DNA of 64,000 bases from Channallabes apus (Eukaryota; Chordata; Actinopteri; Siluriformes; Clariidae). Below are positions 33,071-45,404 of the stretch, one piece after another. The notes beneath the pieces were generated by a model, which was given only the letters and a program-made list of their open reading frames with translations, ran no database searches and was not told where the DNA came from. Within the stretch, counting starts at the first letter, position 1. Each line of letters opens with the position of its first letter. Both the position numbers and the translations under genes were made by a program. The stretch is from assembly GCA_030522415.1 (NCBI GenBank), contig CM060109.1, positions 1,483,501-1,547,500 of the forward strand, in the 5' to 3' direction.

Positions 33071-33132
33071 CGCTAGAATTAATATTAAACCTTTAGTTAC
33101 AAAAATACGGATTTGGGAATCTAGATATGAGC

Positions 33133-33737
33133 TGTTAAACAACACTTCCGGTATTGCGCAACCGCGGCGGGACAATATACGACGCAACACAAGAGCAAGT
33201 AGTGAAATAAACCAAAGTGTATTATACAAAAACAAACCAACAAACAAACAAGGTGCACCAAAAACCAATATATACAAATATAATACAAATATAAACAAAG
33301 TGTGTGGTGTATGCAGGGGTGTGTGTGTATGAATGGTCCAGGGTGTGTGGTATTGCAGGTATGGAATGATAAGTGGAGAGATTATTCTCGGCCTCACCAG
33401 GATAGATGTCAACTCTGGGAGCTCGAGTCATCAAAGGCGATCATCCGATAGGAAGCAACAAACAATCTCACTCTCTAAGAAACAGCGCGCTGGGGTAATC
33501 TCTCCATGTCGGCTTCCTCGCCGGTTCCGGCTTTATGCCGGGTCATGTGATCATGTTCACATCCGGGTTCCCTCGCGTCGCGATCGCGCATGCGCGTGGG
33601 AGCTCGCCCGGTGACCAACACTGTCAAAAGGGGAAAATATAAAACCGCTAGGGCACATCTTAGTCTACAGGTGAGCAGCATTAGCTCTTCCATAAATCCC
33701 TGTATATAAAAATGTCCCTTTATGTGGCCGCGCTACA
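33133..33737 (+). mobile_element. Solo LTR inserted in the L2 LINE
   Basis: The 605-bp block starts TGTTAAACAACACTTCC and ends GGCCGCGCTACA. A CpG-rich zone (33490-33610) precedes a TATA-like aaatataaaacc at about 33637, as in an LTR promoter. AGC lies on both sides (33130-33132 and 33738-33740). The L2 coding sequence resumes directly after it, so it is a secondary insertion. No internal retroelement genes are left. Confidence 0.65.
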
Positions 33738-35762
33738 AGCCTCTTGAATTCTGCCTGGCTTGAGGCAGCTAATGTAACTGCCCCCCTCTAACCTCATAAG
33801 AAGAAACCAAAATCTGAACAGTGGCAAAACGCTGAGATTCATCTACTAAGACAAATCTGTAGAAAGGCAGAACGAAAATGGAAAATGGACAGGTTGCATA
33901 TTTCCTTTCAATTATTTAAAGATTCGCTTACATCTTACCAATCTGCTGCTAAATCTACAAAAGCTGCATATTTCTCTAATATAATTGAAACAAATCATTC
34001 TAAACCTAAGGTTCTGTTTTCAATTATTCAGTCTGTTGTTAATCCTTTGGCTAATACCTTGACTGTCGCTTCTGATGCTGTTTGCGAAGGCTTCTTGAGA
34101 TTCTTTAACGACAAAATTAAAACCCTAAGACTTGGCATTTGCCCCACCTTAACATTAAAGGACCTCACCTACAACGCCTTCTGTCCGTACGTTTTGGGAG
34201 GTTTTTGAACCCATCAATGTCCAGGTTTTGAAGCAGGTCATTGACAGGCTTAAACTCTCTTCTTGCCCTAACGATATCATCCACCCAAGATTCCTAAGTT
34301 CAATTCTGGATTCGATTGGGCCAGGCTTGGTATCCTTTATCAACAAATGTCTTCAAACGGGCTGTGTTCCGGCCAATCTTAAGGTAGCTACTGTTACTCC
34401 TCTGCTCAAGAAGCCTTCACTGGATTCCTCTGCCCTAAAGAATTTTCGGCCTATCTCAGTCTTGCCTTTTGTTTCTAAGGTTTTGGAGAAAATTGTGCTG
34501 GACCAACTACAATGTTTTGTGACTAACATGGGTATTCACGAGGTCTTTCAATCCGGTTTTAAGTCTGCTCATAGTACAGAGTCTGCCCTTCTGAGAGTGC
34601 TAAATGATATTTATGTCTCCACTGACTCTGGAGACTCTGTGATTCTGCTTCTCCTGGATCTATCGGCGGCCTTTGATACTATCGATCACTCTATACTACT
34701 ATCTACAGTAGATTAGAGTCTTGGGTGGGTCTAAAGGTGAATGTTCTGAAATGGTTTCAGTCATATTTGTCTGATAGAAAGTTTTTAGTAAAGATGGGTA
34801 ATTTCACTTCTTCCCGGGCACCTCTGCCCTGTGGCCTTCCACAAGGCTCTATTTTGGCTCCATCTCTGTTCTCTCTCTATATGCTACCTCTGGGTTCTAT
34901 CTTACGGAAATATGATGTATCTTTTCATTTCTATGCAGATGATACTCAAATTTATCTTCCCATCAAAAGAAATAACGTTACTGCTACTACTAATCTTTTG
35001 CAGTGTTTAGAGGAGGTTAAATCATGGCTAGCTCAAAACTTTCTCTTTCTAAATGAAGACAAGACCGAGGTAATTGTTTTTGGTCCTAATGAGAACTCTC
35101 AGAGTTTCAGCCCTGATCTGGACAGCTTATCTGTCTTCAGATCATCACAGGTGCGTAACCTTGGTGTTCTCATTGACCAGCATCTAAAATTTGATAAACA
35201 TATCGCCTCCGTTATTGGATCCAGTTTTTATCAGCTTCGACTACTCACCAAAATGAAACACTTCCTCACCCCCAAAACTCTAGAAATGGTGGCTCATGCA
35301 TTCATTACGGCTCATCTAGATTACTGCAATTCATTATATTGCGGTATCTCCAAATCTCAAATTGCTCGCTTACAGCTTGTCCAAAATGCAGCAGCAAGAT
35401 TCCTTTGTAAAAGTCGTAAACATGATCACATCACTCCGATTCTGAAAGATCTACACTGGCTGCCAGTCTCTCAGAGAATTAATTTTAAAATCCTCCTGTT
35501 TGTGTATAAATCATTACACAACCTAGCACCAGTTTACCTCTCCGATCTTCTTCACCCTTATTCTCCTTCCAGAACACTAAGATCTTGTGATCAGGCTATA
35601 TTAGTAGTCCCACGCGTGAGGCTCAAGCGCAGAGGGGCACGGGCGTTTGCGGTAGCAGGGCCGCAACTTTGGAATACTCTGCCTTTAGAGATCAGACTGG
35701 CACCTTCTCTATCCGCTTTTAAGTCCTTGCTCAAAACCTATTTTTTTTCATTAGCATTTTAA
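33738..35762 (+). pseudogene. L2 LINE reverse transcriptase
   Basis: The linker reads ICRKAERKWKMDRLHISF. RT motifs follow: [72 protein letters not shown], then a TAG at 34714-34716. The next frame carries [20 protein letters not shown] and the catalytic [12 protein letters not shown] with both Asp residues. The C-terminal region is complete: [36 protein letters not shown] and [20 protein letters not shown], to the stop at 35760-35762. Small lesions occur near 34205 and 34716. The domain order and end match an L2 protein. Confidence 0.92.
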
Positions 35763-35882
35763 TTCCGCTAGGTGTGCTACTTTGTGTTTTATTGTGTGTT
35801 TTATGAGTATGTTTTTATGTGAAGCACTTTGGTCAGCCTGACGGCTGTTGTAAATGTGCTATACAAATAAATTGAACTTGAA

Positions 35883-36110
35883 TATGAAAAAAAAAATACC
35901 GCTGATTATCAACGCGGGAATGAATGGCGCATTGCCCAAGTGCAAGTTGATCTTGGAGCTAAACTATTTGCTTTGGGTGAAAGCGCCACCTAGCGATCAT
36001 TGTGTGTCAGCGACAGCTTCCCATTCAAAACAATAGGCGGTCAAATGACTGGTCAACCGTGTTAAAAGTAGGTGACACTGGAGTGGCGCTTCTAGTGTTA
36101 ACAGCCTGAC
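35883..36110. repeat. MITE-like repeat fragment
   Basis: It contains gcgccacctagcgatcattg and ends with 'ggcgcttctagtgttaa'. The end resembles those of 18050-18425 and 27065-27436 (CTAGTGTTAA). No coding content. The boundary at the L2 tail is approximate. Confidence 0.45.
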
Positions 36111-36169
36111 ACAAGAGATGATGTGATGAGTCACAGTGGACAGTCGAGGTATCGTGAAGCTACAGAACA

Positions 36170-36665
36170 GTATGAATAACCCTGTTGAGAAACTGTTCTT
36201 GGAATAACTTTAGCACATTTTAATGCTGTGTTAGGTCCAGCCAGAGTTGAGTGATCACTATTTAAATGCCATTTTCAGTCCAGTCAATGTGCAGGAAACT
36301 CCACAGACCTTAATCCCATTGAGAACTTGTGTTTGATCCTCAAGAGGTCGGAGGACAAACACAAATTCACAATTCTGACAAACTCCAAGTATTGATTATG
36401 TAAGAATGGCCCATGCAGTCAGTCAGAAGTTGCCAGTTTGCCCGGGTGATGAAGAAGACAGGAAAAAGAAGATCAACAAATACTGCCTCTTTGCATAAAC
36501 TGAACGTAAATGTCAATAAAAGCCTTTGACACTTATGAAATGCTTGTAATTATACTTGAGTATCCCAGAGTAACATCTGAAACAAAGATCTAAACACACT
36601 GAAGCAGCAGACTTTGTGAAAATTAATATTTCTGTCCTTCTTAAAACTTTTGGCCATACTTTACT
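36170..36665 (+). pseudogene. Tc1-like transposase relic, C-terminal part
   Basis: At about 36306-36350 the plus strand reads TDLNPIENLCLILKRSED. This is the third catalytic motif (Asn-Pro-Ile-Glu-Asn-Leu) of a Tc1-like transposase, with the usual Trp replaced by Cys. Downstream sequence is out of frame. The end near 36640-36665 (aaacttttggccatacttta) resembles the terminal repeat tip of fish Tc1 elements. The first two catalytic Asp residues are not found. Heavily decayed. Confidence 0.6.
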
Positions 36666-36899
36666 TTCTGTAAATTCTAAAGTAGCAAAATGATCTGCTG
36701 TAATGTTCTGAAAAGAATAAATCTGTTTAGTACAAGCACCACTGCTTCAGACTGCTGTATGAATTTTTTTTATATAGTCCTGAAATACACACATCAGTTC
36801 ATACCATAATCTGACACTGTCATTATCAAATATTAAACAGTTTATCATGGGCTTTTCTCAAATCTCCTGGATTTACAGCCTCACATCACTTCACTATGA

Positions 36900-37180
36900 G
36901 TCTCACTCTACACCATTAATGTATTCGATGTCATCTTCGACTTTCGATGGACAGCAGGAGCAAGCATGCCCCCTGCTGACCCTGAATCGTTATATCATCA
37001 GATGAGAGAGGTTCCCCTGCTACGTCTTATTTCCTCTTAATCTTTATCTGTGCCTAGATTGATCCTAGAAAGTTTTCTCTTGCTGCTGTTTGCCTTGGCT
37101 TGAGGCACAGCTGTTTGCAAATCTGCTTTGAAACAATGTGTGCTGTAAAAGTTGTAGCTATGTTTTTTTTTTTTTTAATA
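36900..37180 (+). repeat. Possible ancient L2 3' UTR
   Basis: Blocks such as gaggttcccctgct, gccttggcttgaggc and ctgctttgaaacaatgtg keep the order seen at 17740-18000, but similarity is weak. Tentative. Confidence 0.3.
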
Positions 37181-38947
37181 AGGTACTTGTAAATCTTTAA
37201 CCTTATGATTACCTGAATCATGATTTTCACTGTGTGGCTTTTAAAGTTTATTTTAAAACAATTAATTGCAACCAAGTAATCTGTTTGGACAAGAGACATT
37301 GAAAAAATTGTGATAATAGACCGTAACAGCACCTGGACATTTAACTATATGCATCAATCGGTGTCCAGGTATTTCACAGTCAATAATTACACTAACAGTA
37401 GGTCACACAGCCATATAGAAAAGAACGACATAAGACCCTTTCACAGTACAAAATTTTTAATGTAAACACGGGAAGTTGTCCTTAGGCAGTATTGTACATG
37501 CAGTGTAGTGTGGGGAATCACAGTGCTATTGTTCTACCCCTTCAGACCTTCAGGCCGGTCAGATCCTGATTCTGTCAGTAATCGTGAGAGTAGGTCTGTA
37601 CGGTCCGCAGTACTGAGGACAGAGCAGCTGTCTGAAAAAACCCATATTCACAACCAGTCACAGAAGCACTTTCAGTAAGAACACACATCTGATAACGTTA
37701 TGTCGTCTTAAACAACACGCCGTCTTTGCACTAATCACTTCTAAGTTGACAGGTCTGAAGTTCTAAATTTAACAGGTCTGAATCCCAATCCCTCTCTAAC
37801 CCCTAATCTAGAACACTACTTTGTGTATGGGACAAGGGATTGTACACCGTGCATAATGCTCTAGTTTTTCATTTAACACTATTTGGGATTCAAGCATGGA
37901 ACTCAAATAACTTTATTATTAAAAAATTAAAAACTAATCATAATCTGTTAATAATAAACGGTGTTTGTGGAACTGTTGTATAAATGAATATTGTATGAAT
38001 GTATGACCAACTGTAGATGTTTTTTTATGTGCGGCAGGGTCTGTGAGCCAAGGAAACGCAAGAGTTTCTAATAAGCCCAAACATATGTATAAAATTAATG
38101 TAACCTAAAAACAGCAGAGAAAGACCGTTTTTCTTTGCATTTCAGAGACAAGGCAATCTGCCACTAGCCCTTGGTTAAACCAGATGTGTATAAAAAAAAA
38201 TCTTGACCAAGTTCTTTTGGAAACTCATGTATATGTGCATTACATTTTAAAACCACATTCCTTGAAGAGAAATCCACACAGCATTTATTCCAAAATGTCC
38301 AGGATTTTCACACAACTCTTTAAGCCACGTATCTCTAATGCTATACTAGAAGGCATCTTTGGTGTGGGTTATGAGTTCGGTAGCTTGGGAAGGAGAGAAT
38401 GCATAAGAAATCTCAACATTATGGCAACCTCTGATCTAATTATGAGCGAGAGATAGCCTCCTAAAGGCATCAAAGTGAATCTGGGTAGTGTTGGAAGCTC
38501 TTGGCCCAACTCAACTTCCACTGCAGACACTTTCACCAAAACCACAGCAATTTCCTCATGCTATTTCTAAGGATGATAAGGTGGTCAGTCAGAAGTAACA
38601 TCTCCAGGATAAGTGATGTGTGGATTACAGGTTATAATGAATTTAATTTCTATTGGGTGCTGGATAAACTTATAAACTTTTATTCACAATTGTGATGGAA
38701 GTTTATTTTGAACAGATTTTGTGTTGTGTATAACAATGCTCAACACTCCACTGTACGTTCAACCATATAGCAATTTTAGTTACCATGAACGATCAACTAG
38801 GATAAGTCGCAAACCACAATTGAGAAAAGCTCAGAATCGGTTCCATTTGTTCCAAACAAACAAATTGCATTTTAAGCTTTGAATATTTTTTTTCTGTTTA
38901 ACTATCAAGCATCATCACTTGACCCTCTAGGTTTACACTCATTTACT
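37181..38947. other. No recognised gene
   Basis: Anonymous sequence. 37938-37990 (aatcataatctgttaataat, then a gtgtttgtggaactgttgta block) is shared with 59925-59960 and, reversed, with 62300-62335, so it is a dispersed repeat. Open frames here are short and without motifs. Confidence 0.5.
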
Positions 38948-39313
38948 GTCACGAACTAACCCAGTGACGACCAGAAAGACGTAGCTTAGCAGTTAGCCCT
39001 GTAGCATGAATGGTAAAGCCAAACGCGGATGTACACGAGCGGGCAGGATAATCACGCGATTTGCTATAAGGACTCTCAAAGTGAATGAGCAAAGGAAAGA
39101 CACAATCTAACCCGCGTCCTATAAACACACACTGAGTCTGAAAGCAAATCCAAGAAAGTGAGTACTCACGTGAACGGGAACGATACCGAAATAGCATGGG
39201 CAAAACTCAACGACAGAGCGATGTGCGGCGCCATCTTGTTTCCTTTTATGCTTTCAGGTTCGCGACCGCCTTACTTCCGGGTCCTAGTGCTGGTCGCGGC
39301 ATAGTGCGCATGA
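38948..39313 (-). mobile_element. 3' LTR of the Ty3/gypsy element
   Basis: The 366-bp block has 5-bp inverted tips, tgtca at 38950 side and tgaca at 39313. Immediately inside (39314-39325, minus sense) is a G-rich polypurine tract, cctggacaggggggtac, the expected second-strand primer next to a 3' LTR. The 5' LTR is missing because the element is 5'-truncated. Confidence 0.8.
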
Positions 39314-40177
39314 CAGTACCCCCCTGTCCAGGACCGACTCCGGAAGGTCCAGGGGTGGAGGATACCCAGTGATGGTAGTCCCTAATGAGCCCGGGGTCGA
39401 GGATGAAGCGTGCTGGAACCCATGAGTCGAGGATTCGTCGCACGGTGTAAACGGGACCACCGTCAATGATACGGGGGGAGGAGCAGGGGGGGTGGGTGGA
39501 ACCATGGGTGAGGTGACGAATGGTTTTACCTGGGAGGTGTGGAAGACGGGGTGTATCCTGAGCGCCGCAGGCAGCTGGAGCCGGTAGATGACAGGGTTGA
39601 TCCTGAGGGTGATGCGATATGGTCCAATGAATCTCGGTGACAGCTTCCGTGACTCTGTGTGCAGGTGGAGGTTCTTGGTAGATAGCAATACCTTGTCACC
39701 TACGAGGTACAACTGTCCCAGAGGGTGCCGGCGGCGGTGTTGAGTCACATAGTTGGTGTTGGTGCGTCGGATGGCAAGGTTGGCTTGGTGCCATAGCCGC
39801 GGGCACCGGCGAACCAACTGTTGGGCTGATGGTACGTCAACCTCCGGTTCTTGGTGGGTGAACATCGGAGGTTGGAAACCATAGCATACCTCAAATGGGC
39901 TCAGGTTGGTAGCTGAGGACACGTGGAGATTGTGAGATAACTCAGCCCATTTGAGGGAGCGGGCCCAGGAGCATTGACGATCCGACACAAAACATCTCAG
40001 GTAACGCTCCAGCTGTTGGTTGGTTCGCTCCGTCTGACCATTCGTCTGGGGGTGGTAACCAGAAGACAGACTGCAGGTCGAATTGATCAGATGGTAGATC
40101 ATCATCTTCCAGAACTGGGCGGTGAACTGGGGACCTCTGTCCGAGACGATGTCCTTTGGGAACCCATGCAATCGGAC
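39284..40177 (-). pseudogene. Ty3/gypsy integrase, second half and C-terminus
   Basis: The minus strand reads the second half of the integrase core, beginning just before HGFPKDIVSDRGPQFTAQFW (second catalytic Asp), then SGYHPQTNGQTERTNQQLER (catalytic Glu). It continues with the fish gypsy C-terminal region ([52 protein letters not shown]). A chromodomain remnant ([14 protein letters not shown]) lies in another frame near 39400-39443, with its middle deleted. The frame upstream of 40177 is cut by the 40180-46502 insertion, and its other half is at 46505-47165. In active relatives it inserts the DNA copy into chromatin. Confidence 0.93.
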
Positions 40178-40563
40178 TACAGTGGGTGCACAGGCAGTAT
40201 GCGACTTCTACCGTCGCAGCGTATGGCGTCAGCATTTGGGTTTGTGCGTTTGCTGGCTTTTACCACTGAGTGGCGCTATATAACTATAGACTGACGCCTC
40301 AGGCATCAGCTCGTTCTCTCCAGGCTTAATGAGGCGCAGGTCGTCCACAGCTGCACGTCGTTGCAGATAAAATAAAGTGAAACATTGTAAATAAACGAAT
40401 TCATAATCACAGTAGTAACATTACAGTACAAATTTATAATTAAAATTAAATTCAGTTTTTTAGGATCGAATTTAAGCAACGTAAACGTTGTAAACTGTGT
40501 AATTATAGTAGAAAGGCTACGTGTAGGGTCTTGTGTCATCTTAGAGCTTTCATAAGACTCATA

Positions 40564-41911
40564 AGACTCTACTTTTATTTAGGTGCACACACAATGACGA
40601 AAAACTTTATGATTTTGTTAAATAAATAAAGTAAACGGGGTTCTGTATTGATTTTGGTGCGTCAGAAAATTAACCCAAACTCCGTGTATACTCGCCTCAC
40701 AGACGTGAAAAATATATACTTATAGAAAGAGAAATATCTGCTTTAATATAAACTAATGAAAAAAAAAATTAGATTATGTCATTCGTATGAGAAGTGAATT
40801 ATAGGCGCGCTCACTGACGACGAGATGACATGATCAGCACAGCCGTAACCAAAGAAATCACTACCTTATCAATGAATTATTAAAATGGTCAGAGTGAATT
40901 TCCCCCGCTGTTTTAACAAATATTTGAAGTACTGTAGATAACAGTAGCCCACATGTATAAAAGCATTTTTATTTATATAAAACTATAAATAAAAATAATA
41001 ATAATAATCCGGCATTTATTATTAGGTGTGCCCGCTGCCAAAGTTCTTCAGTAACAAACCTATAAAACATGTACATCTGTATGAATAAATTGTTTAAATG
41101 TGATCAGTGATTTATGTAAATGACTCAGTTTAGATGTAAGTAAATGCTAGGGACTGACATCGGCGTGCGTTTCTCCCAGCGCCGCATAGCGCTTATTTAA
41201 CACCATTAATATGTGTTTGCTGAAAGAGATATCTAATCTCTCATATCGGCGCGCGCGTTCATCTGACTTTAGATCAAAACTCCGCAAAGACTCTACTTTT
41301 ATTTAGGTGCACTCACAATGACGAAAAAACTTTATGATTTTGTTAAATAAATAAAGTAAACGGGGTTCTGTATTGATTTTGGTGAACTTGAGCGCGTCAG
41401 AAAATGAACCCAAACTCCGTGTATACTCGCCGCACAGACGTGAAAAATATATACTTATAGAAAGAGAAATATCTGCTTTAATATAAACTAATGAAAAAAA
41501 AATTAGATTATGTAATTCGTATGAGAAGTGAATTACTGTATAGGCGCGCTCACTGACGAGGAGATGACATGATCAGCACAGCCATAACCAAAGGAATCAC
41601 TATCTTATCAATGAATTATTAAAATGGTCAGAGTGAGTTTCCAGCCTGTTTAACAAATATTTGAAGTAGATAACAGTAGCCCACATTTATAAAAGCATTT
41701 TTTATTTATATAAAACTATATAAAAAAATAATCCTGCGTTTATTTTTAGGTGTGCCCGCTGCCATAGTTCTTCAGTAACAAACCTATAAAACATGTACAT
41801 CTGTATGAATAAATTGTTTAAATGTGATCAGTAAATGCTCCTTGCTACTGTAGTGACTGACATCGGCGTGCTGAAAGATCTAATCTCTCATATCGGCGCG
41901 CGCGTTCATCT
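40564..41911 (+). repeat. ~724-bp tandem repeat, two copies plus later partial ones
   Basis: Unit 1 is 40564-41287. Unit 2 is 41288-41911 and carries internal deletions. Landmarks are agactctacttttatttagg, 'aacggggttctgtattg', 'ggcgcgctcactgacga' and 'tatcggcgcgcgcgttcatc'. Parts recur at 42380-42790 and 44160-44290. Confidence 0.9.
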
Positions 41912-41916
41912 GACTT

Positions 41917-42325
41917 ATTATTTCAATTCATACTGTACAGCTGTTAGAATTGGGGCAGGGATATTATGCCAATATTAAATATTATATACGATATTAAATT
42001 TCAAGTGAGTTGGGAGTTTGCAAGGCAGAGAAGGATGCTCTTCGGAGTGAGTTGCGAGTTTGATGAGACGGCATAAATATTTAATACAGCAAATTAAATA
42101 TTTTGGTTTATATTTTGGTTTATATTATATGGTTAATGTATTTTGGTTTATATTGCAAACGAATAACGAATCAAGAGCCTGTGATTATATTGCATAAATA
42201 TTATTTTGTACAGACAAATATCTGAATTTTTATTTATTTATTTTTTAGATTTTTTTTTAAAACAAATCTCTCAAAAATAGTAAGATGTATTTTGGTTTTA
42301 TACTGCAAACGAAAAACGAATCCAG
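41917..42325 (+). repeat. AT-rich module, copy 1 of 3
   Basis: Near-identical to 43758-44163 and partly to 45575-45830. Landmarks are ttcaattcatactgtacagc, 'gagttgggagtttgcaagg' and three ttttggtttatat repeats. Confidence 0.9.
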
Positions 42326-42979
42326 GGTCTTGTGTCATCTTATATTTTGTATTCTTTAAATTTGTAGTAGATTTATTAAATGAAATAAATTACACTAAAC
42401 GGGGTTCTGTATTGTTTTCGGTGAACTTGAGCGCGTCTGAAAATGAACCCAAACTCCGTGTATACTCGCCTCACAGACGTGAAATATAAGTACTGAAGTA
42501 CTGTAGATAACAGCCCACATTTATAAAAGCATTTTTTATTTATATAAAACTATTAAAAAAATAATAATCCTGCGTTTATTTTTAGGTGTGCCCGCTGCCA
42601 CAGTTCTTCAGTAACAAACCTATAAAACATGTACATCTGTATGAATAAATTGTTTAAATGTGATCAGTGATTTATGTAAATGACTCAGTTTAGATGTAAG
42701 TAAATGCTCCTTGCTATAGGGACTGACATCGGCGTGCTGAAAGATCTAATCTCTCATATCGGCGCGCGCGTTCATCTGACTTTAGATCAAAGTTAAAGGC
42801 GCACACGCGGGATCATGCAAACGTTTCCCCTCCTCTTTCATAAAAAATGAACAATCCGACACGAGCAGATTTGTTTCAGTCAGAATATTTATCAATCATA
42901 AAGAGAGGCGACATATACTTGCTGATTAAACACTGCATTTTTAAAGTGAAAGCGCGCGATGTGAGCAGCTTTAATTATT

Positions 42980-43095
42980 GATAATTAAATCATTATTAAA
43001 TGGTGGACATAAAAAGCAAAAAGAATAATAATATTATTTTGATTATTATTATCATGTTCTTTTGCTGTTTGAGCGTCTGTGGATTCCAAAATTGA
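42980..43095 (+). repeat. Module shared with 45290-45395
   Basis: Both copies contain attattaaatggtgga, then 'gattattattatcatgttct' and 'gtctgtggattccaaaatt'. This is another internal duplication of the 6.3 kb element. Confidence 0.85.
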
Positions 43096-43757
43096 CATTT
43101 TTACCGTTTTTTAATCACTGAAATGGAAGAGATACTGTACTGTAGAAAGGTTCCTTATCATAACGTGCCTTGTATTGTTTTTTAATCACTCGATACACGA
43201 CCCATCATTTTTAATGCTATTTTACAAAGGGTAAATACACATGGAATAATTTTATTTGGTTTGTTTATTTATAAATAAAATTAAAAGTAATTAAAAACAG
43301 TGTAGAGTGATTAATAACACTACATGTTATGGTAAGAAAAATCTCATTCTTGCTCATTCTAGTTTCTCCGAGTGTATACTGTAGGTGAGAACAGCTATTC
43401 AGTATCATTTGCATTTGTATGTGTCTGACTTTGCAAAGCACACCTGTAAAACCTGTTTAAATGTAAATGCTCCTCGCTGCGCTGTTTGGGGGAGGGGCAC
43501 GCTAATGACGATTTGGTCAGCTGTGTGAACGCTCGCCCTTTAGATGTTGCGCGCACTACACGGCTAAAAATATGTTAGTATATCATGACTGAAATCATGA
43601 CTGAAATATATGTTAGTATATCATGACTGAAAAAAGGTTATGTAATTTGTATAAAACGTGGATTACTACAGCGCATCCACTCACAGCCGAAACCAAAGAC
43701 ATCAACGGCTCTGCCTATTCAGAGGCTCTGCCTATTCAGTAAAGAAAAACACTACTG

Positions 43758-44163
43758 TTATTATTTCAATTCATACTGTACAGCTGTGAGAATTGGGGCA
43801 GGGATATTATGCCAATATTAAATATTATATACGATATTAAATTTCAAGTGAGTTGGGAGTTTGCAAGGCAGAGAAGGATGCTCTTCGGAGTGAGTTGCGA
43901 GTTTGATGAGACGGCATAAATATTTAATACAGCAAATTAAATATTTTGGTTTATATTTTGGTTTATATTATATGGTTAATGTATTTTGGTTTATATTGCA
44001 AACGAATAACGAATCAAGAGCCTGTGATTATATTGCATAAATATTATTTTGTACAGACAAATATCTGAATTTTTATTTATTTATTTTTTTAGATTTTTTT
44101 AAAAACAAATCTCTCAAAAATAGTAAGATGTATTTTGGTTTCATACTGCAAACGAAAAACGAC
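43758..44163 (+). repeat. AT-rich module, copy 2 of 3
   Basis: Direct repeat of 41917-42325 at an offset of about 1.84 kb. It is followed at once by a tail piece of the 724-bp unit (44163-44290). Confidence 0.9.
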
Positions 44164-44319
44164 CTATAAAACATGTACATCTGTATGAATAAATAGTTTA
44201 AATGTGATCAGTAAATGCTCCTTGCTAGTGACTGACATCGGCGTGCTGAAAGATCTAATCTCTCATATCGGCGCGCGCGTTCATCTGACTTAACGTTTCA
44301 GCCATTCACACATGCATTG

Positions 44320-45010
44320 TGCTGTTGCTTGTACACACTTACACACTTACACACTGGTTGTATAGCGCACTTATGGAATGAATACGATGAGATGACAGAG
44401 TGGAGGTTTAATACCTCTATCTCACACGCCGGGCCATAAGTGCGGTTCATTATGATTCGGTGCGAGTTTTGGTGCTGTTATTACGTTTCCATCTTACCAC
44501 GCAAAAAAATAAACATGTTTAACATGCGGAAGATCTTCGCGGAATTTTTCACGCGGAAACATGGAAACGTAATCACAGCGCAAAGACTCGGGGTGAATCA
44601 TGATCAAGCCTACGGTCACAGCGCGAGACCGAGCAGGTGCGATAGGGGTATAACACACCGCATCTCACAGCGAGTCAAACCGCATACAGTAAGTGAATAC
44701 TGTAGGGGTATTAAACATTACAATCACACAGAAACATGAATGGATGCGGGGTTTGAAACTCCCAAGGTTATTTTCTCATTTAACTAAATCAAATTTCATA
44801 AAAATAAAACGTGTCAAAAGAAAAACCCATAAAGTTATGGATAATGGCTAATGATGAATGAAACATATTTTAAACAAAAAGCAGCGAGCAGCTGGACATC
44901 GGGACGGGGAGTGTAAGTACGACGCACGCGCAGGTCTGAGCAGCTCAAGAAGCTCCATAATCTGTTGCCTTGGAAGGCAAAACTTTTATTTATATATATT
45001 TTTTAATAAC
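44320..45010 (+). repeat. Module shared, inverted, with 58820-59520
   Basis: Landmarks are ggttgtatagcgcacttatg, 'aacatgtttaacatgcgga', 'gcgagcagctggacatcggga' (split here for length) and ccttggaaggcaaaac. It holds the remains of the small gataggggtat palindrome found intact at 59094-59291. No coding content. Confidence 0.85.
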
Positions 45011-45404
45011 GACCACGGGGAAAATATGAAAAGGGCTGAAGTTTTAGCTTCAAATCTTCAAGTTTTAGCTTTTAACTTCAAATATTTGAAGTAGATAACA
45101 GTAGCCCAAACCTGTAACTTTCCATGTAAAACAGGTACATCTGTATGAATAAATTGTTTAAATGTGATCATCTGACTTTACAGTAGATCAAAACTCGGCA
45201 AAGCGCACTCTTTTCCATTCACACACAGCTGTTTGTTTATCTTTCATAAAAAATGCTCCCGATATGAGCCGACACGAGCAGCTTTAATTATTGATAATTA
45301 AAACATTATTAAATGGTGGAAATAAACAGCAAAAAGATTAATATTATTCTTTTGATTATTATTATCATGTTCTTTTGCGTCTGTGGATTCCAAAATTCCA
45401 AAAA

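Larger units (their letters stand above)
31690..35882 (+). mobile_element. L2-type LINE, near full length, interrupted by a solo LTR
   Basis: It runs from about gttgaagatggcgccggtg through endonuclease and reverse transcriptase to a 3' tail (gtgctatacaaataaattga, then acttgaa). The short 3' UTR and TTGAA-type tail fit the L2 clade. The coding part is disrupted at several points and by the LTR at 33133-33737. Confidence 0.9.
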
